Source: a virus. Taken from it: a stretch of DNA of 64,000 bases. The notes under the pieces are model-generated. The model searched no databases. It worked only from the letters and a program-made list of their open reading frames with translations, and was not told where the DNA came from. The translations under genes and the position numbers were made by a program. The DNA lies in IMG/VR virus record IMGVR_UViG_3300010373_000002, positions 49,402 through 113,401 of that record, one strand, 5' to 3'. Below are positions 24,990 through 33,405 of this stretch, piece by piece (position 1 is the first letter of the stretch; every line of letters starts with the position of its first letter).

Positions 24990-25640
24990 ATGCCGCCCGC
25001 CGAACGAGTTCTCGTTACCGACTCCAGCCTAATCAACACCTTCGAAGGCTACTCGTCCGAGTACCAATCCTTCCTCAATCGCTTATCGACTCCTAAATGT
25101 CGATACGAGTTCATGGATCGAAAAGAAGCCGAAGGGGATGTCAAGCACAAACAAATCATCCCTTATATCGCCGCTTACAAGGATGGAAAAGTTTTCTGTT
25201 ACCGCCGCAAAGGGAACGAGACTCGGCTCCACGGCCTCTGGTCTCTCGGCATCGGCGGCCACATCGCCACCCTGGACGCGGCGGGAATGCTCAACGATCT
25301 AGGCCGGATCATCCAAAAGGCGACGATCCGCGAGATGAACGAGGAAATCAAGATTATCACGCCGATGGGAAATTATTCCCAGCGGGTCAACTTCGCCAAT
25401 ATCGGCATCATCAACGACAACTCGAATCACGTTGGACAAGTCCACGTCGGCGTCCTAGTGATGATGGAGATTTTGCTCGACAACGCCACGATCAAGCCTC
25501 GGGGCCGGGAGACGAGCGTCTACGAGATGATGCCGCTCGACAAGATCGCCAAGGAGATCGACGACTTCGAGAATTGGTCCAAGATCGCCTATCCGGCCGT
25601 TTCGGCGTACATCGCGACAAAAGAGAGAGTGTCCGCATGA
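24990..25640 (+). CDS. Nudix-family hydrolase
   Basis: 216 residues from the ATG at 24990, behind the promoter. The Nudix box is readable: G-G-H-I at about 92-95, a long insert (TLDAAGMLNDLGRIIQ), then ATIREMNEEIKI (REx2EE). The loop between the Gly and RE is longer than the usual seven residues. Nudix enzymes cleave nucleoside diphosphate links; possible substrates are modified nucleotides, NAD-like caps or signalling nucleotides. The next gene overlaps its stop. Confidence 0.7.
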   Translation: MPPAERVLVTDSSLINTFEGYSSEYQSFLNRLSTPKCRYEFMDRKEAEGDVKHKQIIPYIAAYKDGKVFCYRRKGNETRLHGLWSLGIGGHIATLDAAGMLNDLGRIIQKATIREMNEEIKIITPMGNYSQRVNFANIGIINDNSNHVGQVHVGVLVMMEILLDNATIKPRGRETSVYEMMPLDKIAKEIDDFENWSKIAYPAVSAYIATKERVSA

Positions 25641-25837
25641 CTCCCGAGGACGTGAGACGACGGGTCGCCGAGATCAAGAAACCCAAAGTAAACGACGACG
25701 AGACGAATCACGTCCTAGAGGACAGGCTTTGGGCCGACGTCCTCGAAGCGATATGGGCAGGCTCGCCGTGGCCCGAGGCTTTGGCAGAGGAAGCCTTGAA
25801 AACAAGGGAGATCAAATTCGATCGCTGGTACTCTTAG
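25637..25837 (+). CDS. Small acidic helical protein
   Basis: 66 residues, ATG overlapping the Nudix stop (ATGA), so likely co-translated. Two to three helices (TPEDVRRRVAEIKKP; DRLWADVLEAIWAGSPWPEA). It ends exactly before a converging leftward gene. Function unknown. Confidence 0.55.
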   Translation: MTPEDVRRRVAEIKKPKVNDDETNHVLEDRLWADVLEAIWAGSPWPEALAEEALKTREIKFDRWYS

Positions 25838-26416
25838 TCACTCGGCGTAACCTGGATCGCCCATCGTGTAGTTGATGATCCTGCCGATAAATTTGTTCTT
25901 CCATTGCTTATCGTTCCACCAAAGAGACGACAAGACGGTGTGCCCAAGCCAAGAGTCTTCCGTCTTAGCCGACTGCGCTCCGTGAATCGCGAACGGACTG
26001 TCTTTTGTAGCGCCGACGATCAAGAGTTCGGCAACTCCTTTTTCGGCGTCGATGTTCTCGATTCTGAATATGCACCCGTAGTCCAACTCCGTCTCGTCGG
26101 ACTCTTTCTTTTTGTATGGATTCTTGATCGGAAGCGGATTAGTCTTCTCCCAAACCAGCGCAAGGAAAGGGCCGGTTCCAATCGTGCGGACCAATCCATC
26201 CAACCTCTGTCTCTGTTCCGGCGTCAGACGTTTTTGCGAGCCGAGCCAATCACGCTCCTGTTCCTCGGAACCGAAATATGGCGACTCGGCATCTGGTTTA
26301 GGCATTCCTTGTTTGGCGATTTCCGCCGGTTTCTTCGCCGACCTGGCGTACATGAGGGCGGCCACGCAAACGACCAGCACAAGGATTATGGCCGCCCGCA
26401 CTCTCGAACGTAACAT
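25838..26416 (-). CDS. Membrane-anchored hypothetical protein (leftward)
   Basis: 192 residues from the ATG at 26416, chosen for GAGGAGA directly upstream; a longer frame starts at 26446. An N-terminal signal anchor (residues about 7-25, RAAIILVLVVCVAALMYARS) is followed by a polar extracytoplasmic part with Trp-rich end segments (SSLWWNDKQW). It is one of two leftward genes in this area, as expected for genes expressed in lysogeny, for example a surface or exclusion protein (inference). Confidence 0.6.
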   Translation of the reverse strand: MLRSRVRAAIILVLVVCVAALMYARSAKKPAEIAKQGMPKPDAESPYFGSEEQERDWLGSQKRLTPEQRQRLDGLVRTIGTGPFLALVWEKTNPLPIKNPYKKKESDETELDYGCIFRIENIDAEKGVAELLIVGATKDSPFAIHGAQSAKTEDSWLGHTVLSSLWWNDKQWKNKFIGRIINYTMGDPGYAE

Positions 26417-26610
26417 ATCTTCTCCTCTGAAAATCAAACAATCCAAGAAAAACAGTTGACTTATGACACACGGTTAGCGAAGATGGAAGTTAGTAACCCC
26501 CCACGCAAGTCGCCAAAGATGGCGAGTTATTCGACGCATAATGCCTATTCTTCCCCACCACGCCTAAACTACAAATCGCCACGATGCGGCGATCAACCTA
26601 AGAAAGCAAC

Positions 26611-26851
26611 GATGCGACACAACACGAATGCTTGTCGGGGTTACGACGTCAAGGGCGACTTTCGCCTGCGCATCCCGGCATCGGCCAAGGAGACGGTCGT
26701 CTATGTGCGCAGGCTTCCCAACGGAGACCTGGATGCAGTCACGGAAGACGGAATCCGTTTCGAGAAGAAGCCGACAATTAAAGTCGATTTAGGACGACAT
26801 TTTGAGCGTCCGTCTCTGCGCTTGTTTGCCGGTATCGTCGATCTTAGCTAG
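26611..26851 (+). CDS. Hypothetical small protein, uncertain start
   Basis: 79 residues from the ATG at 26611; the frame is open from a TTG at 26456. The strand-rich core (FRLRIPASAKETVVYVRRLP, then GDLDAVTEDGIRFEKKP) looks like real coding. The stretch before it has two hairpins (TCGCCA-AAGA-TGGCGA and ATCGCC/GGCGAT), more like a leader. The last 63 bp overlap the end of the converging leftward gene at 26789. Confidence 0.4.
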
Positions 26852-27397
26852 CTCGAAAGAGCCGGAGTGACCCGGATTGTCGCCGATCGAGAGGTCGTAT
26901 CCGTTGGCTTTCTCAATGGATTCGACCATCTCTTTGATCTTGACTAACCGCATATGCGGCTTGTAGTCGAGAAAATCGTAGAGCGTCGCGGCAAGAAGCG
27001 TGGCCGAGGTCCAGTGGAAGTTAGTCTTGTCCAATCCGGCGTCCGCAAGAATCTCGTCCACGAAAGGCTTCACGGCCTTGCGCACGCGACGCAGGCCGGC
27101 CAAGCACTCTTCGACGCCGTTGGTGCGGACCTTCTTGAGTTCCCGGCCCTCGGCGATCTTCTGGTACAGCTTGGGGAAGCCTCCCTTGAGAATCTGGAAG
27201 ATTTCCTCGGTGCGGCGTGAGATCAGGTCGAACGCGAGCGCATTGAGAACGCCCGTCTTGGCGAGAGGTTCGCCGAAGCACGACAACCCTTCAGTGGTTC
27301 GGAACGTGCTGATCATGTCCTCGAACCGCTTGAGCGTGGCCGGATCGAGGTTGACGAGCAAGGAATAGGCGGAACTCCAGGGCTTAGGCTTGCGCAT
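26789..27397 (-). CDS. Leftward helical protein, candidate lysogeny-region regulator
   Basis: 202 residues, mostly helical and basic at both ends, with no recognised helix-turn-helix. It is the first gene behind the strong leftward promoter at 27536-27563, divergent from the rightward replication genes, the place where repressors lie in many temperate phages. The 5' leader carries two palindromes. The function is unknown; the regulator idea rests on position only. Confidence 0.55.
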   Translation of the reverse strand: MRKPKPWSSAYSLLVNLDPATLKRFEDMISTFRTTEGLSCFGEPLAKTGVLNALAFDLISRRTEEIFQILKGGFPKLYQKIAEGRELKKVRTNGVEECLAGLRRVRKAVKPFVDEILADAGLDKTNFHWTSATLLAATLYDFLDYKPHMRLVKIKEMVESIEKANGYDLSIGDNPGHSGSFELAKIDDTGKQAQRRTLKMSS

Positions 27398-27424
27398 GTT
27401 GGAAAGGCTTTCTGTTTGGCGGTG

Positions 27425-27465
27425 TTCGAAATTCTTTCAGTGTCCCCTTGACACTGGCTTTCGAA
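27425..27465. promoter_or_regulatory. Nested palindrome in the leader of the leftward gene
   Basis: CAGTGTC (27438-27444) and GACACTG (27450-27456) form a perfect stem with a 5-nt loop, inside an outer pair TTCGAAA (27425-27431) and TTTCGAA (27459-27465). It lies 28 bp from the leftward start codon and could be an operator or a leader RNA structure. Confidence 0.55.
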
Positions 27466-27481
27466 TACCGTATGATTGGTC

Positions 27482-27522
27482 GTGGGTGGAAGAGGAAACA
27501 ATATTCTTCCCAGATTACCCAC
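27482..27522. promoter_or_regulatory. Second nested palindrome near the leftward promoter
   Basis: GTGGGT-GGAAGA (27482-27493) pairs with TCTTCC (27505-27510) and ACCCAC (27517-27522). It lies just downstream of the leftward -10 box, a usual place for an operator. Confidence 0.5.
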
Positions 27523-27535
27523 TTCCTCAGACAGT

Positions 27536-27563
27536 ATTGTAGACCGTGACAACAATAAGTCAA
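27536..27563 (-). promoter_or_regulatory. Leftward sigma70-type promoter
   Basis: On the minus strand, TTGACT (27563-27558), a 16-bp spacer and TACAAT (27541-27536). It would transcribe the leftward genes at 27397 and possibly 26416. No equally good rightward promoter is seen for the gene at 27607. Confidence 0.7.
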
Positions 27564-27606
27564 TATGGTGGTTGTCTTTTTTTCTCAAAATGGTTGAGGT
27601 AGGTAA

Positions 27607-27993
27607 TTGAAAGACATAAAAAAATACAGCGGCCCCGTCCTCTCCAAGATGGTACGCGACGGAATCGCCGCTAACAGCGATCTCGCCAAGATCGGCCGGC
27701 TTCCCGACAGCGAACGTTATAGCCGCCCGAACTTGGATCGTCAAGAGACCTTGAAGGCTATTCGTGAAAAATCCCTTACCTTTATTTGGGACTTTTTCGA
27801 GGAAAACCCCGAAACCGACGTCGTGAACACGGAATACGGAACCGCGATCCGCATGATGAACGACTCCGGCGAAATGACCATTCAGATCGTGCCTCCTCGT
27901 GGAGTCATGGATGTAATGGACAGGCTTTCAGATGATCCGCGTGAGTTGCTTCCAGCACCTATTAAACACCGCCTGCAAAGGGGATGCCGTTGA
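27607..27993 (+). CDS. Hypothetical protein, first rightward gene of the replication block
   Basis: 128 residues from TTG with GAGGTAGG upstream. A basic N-terminus (MKDIKKYSGPVLSKMVRDG) is followed by a helical middle (DRQETLKAIREKSLTFIWDF). No known domain recognised. The end overlaps the next start by ten bases, so the two are probably translated together. Confidence 0.55.
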   Translation: MKDIKKYSGPVLSKMVRDGIAANSDLAKIGRLPDSERYSRPNLDRQETLKAIREKSLTFIWDFFEENPETDVVNTEYGTAIRMMNDSGEMTIQIVPPRGVMDVMDRLSDDPRELLPAPIKHRLQRGCR

Positions 27994-29132
27994 GCGACCG
28001 TTACCCTTCGATCGAAGACGAGCAGATCGACCAAGCATTCATCGACGAGTTTATCGACGCCACCTTCGAGTTCGGCCGCGATTACGGCCCGCTCGGCGAA
28101 TTCGAATACCCCAAAGACCTCCAGAAAGCCGCGAACGCGAAGTGGCGAATCCACTTGAGCGGCTATCAAAAATTAGGCAACTTCGTTCGGGTTGCACCTA
28201 AGTACGACCCTTTAACGACCGAACTCGACAACGGGCACGCCACCTTCTTTACGCAATGCTCCCTATTGCACTCCAAGGAAGGCTACTTTCGCGGGGCGGC
28301 TGTCGGTGAGTGTAACACGCGGGAGAAGCCCAGTACGGCAAAAGTTTGCCCGAAGTGCAATAAAGCGGCAATCGCCAAGTCTTCATACGAAGGCGAGGGC
28401 TACTACTGTAACGGCAAAAAAGGCGGCTGCTACGCCAAGTTCGGCCTAAACGATAAAGCGATCACCGAACAATCCGGGACGGAATTGCCGGGCTGGGAGA
28501 TGCGCAATAAAGCAGTCAAGATGGCGATGATCCGCAGCTACGAGAGCGCGGTCGGCTTCTTGACCGGGACCGGCGACTATTTCTCGGGCGAGGCCGGCAT
28601 CCGTCTCAAGGCGAAAGCCCTCGGCCTCAAAGCGCCGCAGCAGACTCCACGCAAGGAAGTCGCCAAACCTTCACCCAAGGCCCCTAGCGAGTCTCCCAAG
28701 GCATCGACGCCGACTCCCAAGCCGGATACCCCTAAAGAGGAGACGAAGCCTACAGCGTCAAAGGCGGACGCCAGGGCGGAAGTCGAGAAGGTAGCCAAAG
28801 AGGTATTAGAGTCTAAACTCGGCCAAGCGTCCAAGGAAGAGGTTTCGGCCCACATCAAGAAAGCGCTCGCGGATTGCGAGGCGATCTTCAAGGTCAACCA
28901 TCCCAAGATCGCGCCGCCGGTGATTAAGATCGCCTATGTCAGCGGCGAACTCTACAAGAAGATTCTCGGCGACAAGGCCGTCGAAGCCGCCGGAAAAGAC
29001 GAATGGTTCGCGGCGATCTCGGCCGACTACCAAGCGTCGCCGGCGAAGGTCAAGGATCGGATCACGGGCATCTACCAAGAGTACGTCTCCATGTTGCTCG
29101 GTGACCAATCCGAATTCGGGAAGGGGATTTGA
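27984..29132 (+). CDS. Zinc-ribbon protein with recombination-type motif (possible ssDNA-binding/annealing protein)
   Basis: 382 residues. A zinc ribbon at about 110-150 (CPKCNKAAI then YYCNGKKGGCYAKF) is followed by MRNKAVKMAMIRSYESAV and FLTGTGDYF, an arrangement seen in a family of phage proteins linked to recombination, where the helix reads 'N.VLKMA.KRA...AVL..TGASD.F'. A Pro/Lys/Ala linker (about 215-260) leads to a helical C-terminal domain. It stands directly before a primase-polymerase. The annealing role is inferred. Confidence 0.45.
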   Translation: MPLSDRYPSIEDEQIDQAFIDEFIDATFEFGRDYGPLGEFEYPKDLQKAANAKWRIHLSGYQKLGNFVRVAPKYDPLTTELDNGHATFFTQCSLLHSKEGYFRGAAVGECNTREKPSTAKVCPKCNKAAIAKSSYEGEGYYCNGKKGGCYAKFGLNDKAITEQSGTELPGWEMRNKAVKMAMIRSYESAVGFLTGTGDYFSGEAGIRLKAKALGLKAPQQTPRKEVAKPSPKAPSESPKASTPTPKPDTPKEETKPTASKADARAEVEKVAKEVLESKLGQASKEEVSAHIKKALADCEAIFKVNHPKIAPPVIKIAYVSGELYKKILGDKAVEAAGKDEWFAAISADYQASPAKVKDRITGIYQEYVSMLLGDQSEFGKGI

Positions 29133-29140
29133 GTTGAACT

Positions 29141-30082
29141 ATGAGCAAAGAAGAACCTACCGCAGACCACATCTTCAGCGAAGAGGATGTGGAGGCCGCA
29201 CGGATGCTGGCCCGCTTCTACCGCTCGATCGGCTTGAATCCGCTCCCGTCCTTGGGCGGCAGGCCGATGTTGAAGTTTTCCAAGTATCGCGAGGAATTGG
29301 TCCGCGACGAATTGTTTGATAAGTTTTGGACTCCCCAACTGGACGGCAGGTTTTACACTCCCTCGATCCAAGTTCTGACGGGTCGGCGTTGGCGATTGCT
29401 AGTAGTGGATTGCGACGGCGAAGAAGGCAAAGAATGGTGGTTCTCGAACCACTATCACGAGCGAACGTGGGTCATTGAAACAGGCGGAGGCGGCGTTCAT
29501 GTCTGGTACAGGCTCCCCAAAAACATTCCCTTCGAAGTCGGCTTTGCAACCCTCTGGAAAGGGGAAGGCAAACATAACGCCGTCGAGCGATTGTGCGACG
29601 GAAGACAAGCCGTCTCGCCGCCGTCGATCCATCGGAAGACAGGCGTCAAGTACCGATTCCGATCAAAAGCGGAAAGCTACGAACGGCTCAGTCAACCGGC
29701 CTTATGTCAGCCTTGGGTGTACGAGTTCCGACATGAAGTCAAGGAAGCCGAAAACCCTATTCTCTTGAAGAGGCGTCCCAACGAGGATGTCGGCGACGTC
29801 CGCGATTTGATCGACTCGATCCATGACAAGGCCGCGTTGGCGCGATCATGGGGATTGGACATCGTTGGCGACCGCGAGAACTCGGACGGCTGGATTCCTT
29901 GCCGAGTCTTCTACCGCCAAGACCGCGATCCCAGCGCGTCGTTCTCGCCGTCCACCGGCAACTATTGGGACGCGGACCAAGGTAAAGTAATCACCTTCTT
30001 GGAACTCGCCGTGATGCTTGGTCCTTACACTGATAAGCGAGACGCGGTTCAATCCTTCCAACAATACTATGGCTCTCAATAG
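29141..30082 (+). CDS. Archaeo-eukaryotic primase / primase-polymerase
   Basis: 313 residues. The three AEP motifs are visible: D90-C-D92 in LLVVDCDGEEG, H120 in TGGGGVHVWYRLP, and DGRQAVSPPSIHRKTG. A smaller C-terminal domain (WIPCRVFYRQDRDPSASFSP, then NYWDADQGKVITFLELA) looks like a CHC2/primase zinc-type DNA-binding domain with few Cys. It would make primers and possibly extend them. The helicase lies one gene downstream. Confidence 0.8.
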   Translation: MSKEEPTADHIFSEEDVEAARMLARFYRSIGLNPLPSLGGRPMLKFSKYREELVRDELFDKFWTPQLDGRFYTPSIQVLTGRRWRLLVVDCDGEEGKEWWFSNHYHERTWVIETGGGGVHVWYRLPKNIPFEVGFATLWKGEGKHNAVERLCDGRQAVSPPSIHRKTGVKYRFRSKAESYERLSQPALCQPWVYEFRHEVKEAENPILLKRRPNEDVGDVRDLIDSIHDKAALARSWGLDIVGDRENSDGWIPCRVFYRQDRDPSASFSPSTGNYWDADQGKVITFLELAVMLGPYTDKRDAVQSFQQYYGSQ

Positions 30083-30090
30083 GAGTTTTT

Positions 30091-31059
30091 ATGCGATCGG
30101 CGATTATGATGGAGTTGGTGGACGAGCAAGAACTTTTGGCGACGTTGGAATCTCGGCTTGAAGCCAAGCTGTCCGCGTTCATGGAGGTAGGCGAAATCCT
30201 TTCGGAGATCATGGAGAAGCGACTCTATCGGCATGAGTACGCCACCTTCGAGGATTACGTCGAAGGCCGTTGGGATTTAGGAAAGAGACAGGCTCATCGA
30301 ATTTTAAGCGCTCACGAAACTTCTCTGGCGATTGCCAGGGAAGTAAATGGAACAGAACTCGCAAACAATAAGCATGTTAAAATTTGTGACCCAGTGGGTC
30401 ACTTTTCGGAACCCGCCGAGAAACCAATCGTGGTTCTCCCGAAGTCTGAAAGGCAGGTTCGTCCGCTGACAAAACTTCCTAAAGACGAAAGGACGGCGGC
30501 GTGGAAAGAGGCGGTCGAGAACGACGGCGGACAACCTACGGCGAAAACGATCGAAAGAGTGGTTGCCGCGAAACGCGACAATAAACGTGACAAAGACAAA
30601 GAGAAAAGTGACAATCCTGAAACGAAGTTGACTTGCGTCGTTGAAGACTCTATCGACGATTTCGCGGAAGCGACCGCCGCTCCCGAACCCACTCCGGTTC
30701 TCGCTCCCGTCATTCCGCCGGAACCGACCGACGAAGAGTGGGTCCAGTCGCTCCATCTCTACAAGCGGCTTGCCGGCCAACAGCGGGATTGGTTCGTCGA
30801 AGACGCGCTCGCTTATCGCAAGATGGAGCCGACGATCCGGCGCGATGCCGAGGAAGCCAGGGCGAAGCTGCCTAAACCGAAGAAAGGGGAGCGTCAGCCG
30901 CCGTTCTTGTACCGAGCGTGGCGCTGGGCGAGAAGCGAGCATCCTCGTCACTGGAACCTTTGCCCCGGTCCCGAGGACGGCGGATGCAACGGGACGGGAG
31001 TTCGGCCTGTGTGGAACGATACCTGCCTCAAGTGCAGAGGAGCGGGGTACTTCGCCTAA
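30091..31059 (+). CDS. DUF3102-like phage DNA-binding/regulatory protein
   Basis: 322 residues. The N-terminal part (MEVGEILSEIMEKRLY, then FEDYVEGRWDLGKRQAHRIL) is the helical unit of DUF3102/ParB-associated phage proteins, probably a helix-turn-helix. A charged linker (140-200) leads to a C-terminal zinc finger (NLCPGPEDGGCNGTG, CLKCRGAGY). A perfect 8-bp inverted repeat lies inside its own gene (30386-30402). Its stop overlaps the helicase start. Confidence 0.55.
   Translation: MRSAIMMELVDEQELLATLESRLEAKLSAFMEVGEILSEIMEKRLYRHEYATFEDYVEGRWDLGKRQAHRILSAHETSLAIAREVNGTELANNKHVKICDPVGHFSEPAEKPIVVLPKSERQVRPLTKLPKDERTAAWKEAVENDGGQPTAKTIERVVAAKRDNKRDKDKEKSDNPETKLTCVVEDSIDDFAEATAAPEPTPVLAPVIPPEPTDEEWVQSLHLYKRLAGQQRDWFVEDALAYRKMEPTIRRDAEEARAKLPKPKKGERQPPFLYRAWRWARSEHPRHWNLCPGPEDGGCNGTGVRPVWNDTCLKCRGAGYFA
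30386..30402. repeat. Perfect inverted repeat inside a coding region
   Basis: GTGACCCA (30386-30393) and TGGGTCAC (30395-30402) around one G, followed by TTTT. It codes for CDPVGHF in the gene at 30091. It could be a binding site for a dimeric protein. Confidence 0.5.
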
Positions 31060-32852
31060 TGATCGCCGGAATATTCGGCGATCCCTTTTCCCTCCGTCCG
31101 ACCGATATCAAACTCCATTATTACCAGCGTGAAGCCTTTGACGGCGTAAGGGAGGAATTCCTACGCGGCGTTATGAGGACGCTTGTCGTTATGGCGACTG
31201 GTACGGGCAAGACGATCGTCTTTGGGGCAATCGCCAGAAGCGCGGTGGAGAAGCGGAAACGAGTCTTAGTGGTAGTGCCCTGGGACTCGCTCGTAAACCA
31301 AGCCATTGAGACCTTGACCGATTACGGCATGGAGCCGGCATTAGAAAAGGCCGAGTCTTACGCCCGCGCATTCGACGATCCGGCGGTCGTTGTCGCCTCG
31401 AAGCAGTCGATGGTCGGCGAGCGGTTGGCGTCCTGGCCGAAGGACTATTTCGATTTGATCATCGACGACGAATCGCATCATATCGTCTCATCGACGGGCA
31501 TCTCCCTTATTAGCCATTTCTCCAAGGCTCGACTGGTCGGATTCACGGCGACTCCCGAGCGAGCGGACGGCGAGAACCTGGGCGATGTCTTTGAGTCGAT
31601 CGCTTACCAATACAATATGTGGAAGGGGATGGATGATCCGCAGGGACCGTTCCTGTCCAAGATGACCATCGTCGATATTCCGACCGGCGTCGATCTCCGC
31701 AACATCAAGACGACGCGGAAGAACGACTTCTCTATCACCGAGCTAGAAGAGGCGATCGGCCCTCACGTCGCCACCCTGGCGAAAGCGATCGTCGCGGCCA
31801 CGGGCGACCGCCAGACTGTTATATTCACGCCGGACGTGGGATCGGCCACCGCTTTCTATTCGGCGATGGTGGGGAACGCGGAGCGTGGCTTGAAGGGCTT
31901 GGGCGTGACTGCGGATTGGATCAGCGGCGACCGGCCGGACGGGGCCGACGTAACGAAGGCGTTCAAAAAAGGCAACATTCAGTACGTCGCGAACTGCAAC
32001 AAATACACGGAGGGGTTCGACCACGAAGGAATCCAAGCCATTGCTTTGTGCCATCCGACCAAATCAAAGTCGCGACTCATCCAGCAAATCGGCCGGGGAA
32101 CGCGGATCGACCGGAGGCCCGGTTCGAGCAAAAAGAACTTTCTTGTCTTAGACTTTCAATGGATGATGAAAGACATCAGAGATCGCATTCGGCCGGTGGA
32201 TTTAATTTACACTGGACGGTATGAACTGAAAGATGGTAAGATACAAGAAGAGTCGTGCTCGGAGAAGACCACGAAGAAACGCCGCGAAGTCATGGATATG
32301 GCCGACCAAATCATCAAAGAGAAGCCGGGGATCGAGTTGATCCAAGCGATCCACGCGGCCAAAGAGCGGATTCGCGAGCGAAACAAGAAGTCGCTGCCCG
32401 GCATCGCCGAGGACGAAGAGACGAAGCGGGGCAAGGCAAAGGGCCGGCAGGTTCTCTTGGTGGACGCGAAACCGGATGAGAAGCAAGAGTTCCGCATGAC
32501 GACATGGGAGCCGGTCGAGTACGGCGCGACGAACACGGAGACGGTCCCGACGACGAAGCGGCTCCAAGAGGCCGATCGCTGGCAAGGGACGATCACCGAA
32601 CCGCAAAAGAAAGCCTTGATGGCGCGAACCAAAGGGAAGATGCCGGACCTGGACAAGTTGTCCAAGCGGCGAGCGGGTTACTTGATCGGCTGGCTACTTG
32701 AGAGGAGCAATAAGGGATTGGCGACATACCCTCAGATGATTTCCTTGATCAAATCCGGCATCCCGGAGAACGTGGCAAACAAGTACACGTTCGAGGAAGC
32801 CGATAAACGCCTTGAGGCGCTTTTTGGAAGCAAGAAGAAGCGGAAGGCGTGA
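31059..32852 (+). CDS. Superfamily 2 DNA helicase
   Basis: 597 residues from the ATG at 31059 that overlaps the previous stop. Walker A is MATGTGKT (45-52), Walker B is DESH (137-140), motif III is FTATP, and motif VI is QQIGRGTR, preceded by CHPTKSKSRL. A Lys/Glu-rich C-terminal 220 residues end in KKKRKA. It is a DEAD/DEAH-type helicase as in SSL2/RecG-like phage enzymes, likely the replicative or origin-opening helicase beside the Prim-Pol. Confidence 0.85.
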   Translation: MIAGIFGDPFSLRPTDIKLHYYQREAFDGVREEFLRGVMRTLVVMATGTGKTIVFGAIARSAVEKRKRVLVVVPWDSLVNQAIETLTDYGMEPALEKAESYARAFDDPAVVVASKQSMVGERLASWPKDYFDLIIDDESHHIVSSTGISLISHFSKARLVGFTATPERADGENLGDVFESIAYQYNMWKGMDDPQGPFLSKMTIVDIPTGVDLRNIKTTRKNDFSITELEEAIGPHVATLAKAIVAATGDRQTVIFTPDVGSATAFYSAMVGNAERGLKGLGVTADWISGDRPDGADVTKAFKKGNIQYVANCNKYTEGFDHEGIQAIALCHPTKSKSRLIQQIGRGTRIDRRPGSSKKNFLVLDFQWMMKDIRDRIRPVDLIYTGRYELKDGKIQEESCSEKTTKKRREVMDMADQIIKEKPGIELIQAIHAAKERIRERNKKSLPGIAEDEETKRGKAKGRQVLLVDAKPDEKQEFRMTTWEPVEYGATNTETVPTTKRLQEADRWQGTITEPQKKALMARTKGKMPDLDKLSKRRAGYLIGWLLERSNKGLATYPQMISLIKSGIPENVANKYTFEEADKRLEALFGSKKKRKA

Positions 32853-33320
32853 GTAGCGAAAAACGCAGAGGATAGACACAAGTTGGTTCGCCTGAAAACG
32901 GCGACAGGTTCGGGACGGCCCTTCCTGACAAAAAAAGTCTTGGCCGTGCAGTGAAAAAAGCTGCTGGGGTTACAACCTCCCCCAGCGATTGCCAGAGGTA
33001 TATCTAGCCGGGGGCCTCGTTCGCACGCCCGAAACCACCTATTATCCCGAGAAGGGTTTTCCAAGCAACGCGGAGCAGTAACGATCTGCCACAGGGGCCG
33101 CGTCTTGGTCGATATGGCATGTAGCCACTCTGATTGCCGGAGTGGTTTGAAAAAATGGTGGGTCAGTACGGTTAGTAGTGCGGGAATCTGCAATAAGTTT
33201 TTGGTAGTGCTTGTGTCTTAACGAACGAAGAAGCAAAGCCTCCGCATAATACTAATATGCCGGGGGGATGACCCCACTCTGTATTGGTGAAATTAACTAA
33301 TTAGTTTTCAAACCAGACTC
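32853..33320 (+). ncRNA. Structured non-coding RNA candidate B
   Basis: A 550-bp stretch between the helicase and the HNH gene with no credible + strand gene. Hairpins include ACGGCC (32915-32920) with GGCCGT (32942-32947), GCAG/CTGC (32948-32964), GCTGGGG (32963-32969) with CCCCAGC (32980-32986), CCC-GAGAA-GGG (about 33047-33057), GCAG-TAACGAT-CTGC (33075-33089), CCACTC/GAGTGG (about 33125-33144), and GGGG-ATGA-CCCC near 33265. TTTCCAAGCAAC (33058-33069) is shared with candidate A. Neither GOLLD, ROOL nor a self-splicing intron could be recognised by eye. Confidence 0.5.
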
Positions 33321-33349
33321 TTGACTTTTCATCGTGACACTGTTACTAT
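33321..33349 (+). promoter_or_regulatory. Sigma70-type promoter for the HNH gene
   Basis: TTGACT (33321-33326), 17-bp spacer, TACTAT (33344-33349). It shows that the longer frame beginning at 33334 is not the real start of the HNH gene. Confidence 0.8.
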
Positions 33350-33405
33350 TATTGAGTAGAGATCGTCGAGTGGATTTCAAGCACTTCGCGAGAGGAGTGA
33401 AAGCC

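Noticed and set aside
26112-26459. 115-aa rightward open frame
   Set aside because: Opposite the leftward membrane-anchored gene, which has a ribosome site and signal anchor; the rightward text has neither.
26456-26490. Rightward promoter TTGACT at 26456
   Set aside because: At 17 bp there is only GAAGAT, a poor -10 box.
32732-33193. 153-aa leftward open frame across RNA candidate B
   Set aside because: No ribosome site, low-complexity text rich in Arg, Pro and Ser, and it runs into the helicase gene; long frames often appear opposite structured GC-rich RNA.
32853-33320. Group I or group II self-splicing intron
   Set aside because: No P7/P3 core pairing or domain V could be found, and the region is not inside a gene.
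33334-33405. Longer N-terminus for the HNH protein
   Set aside because: It would start between the -35 and -10 boxes of its own promoter.
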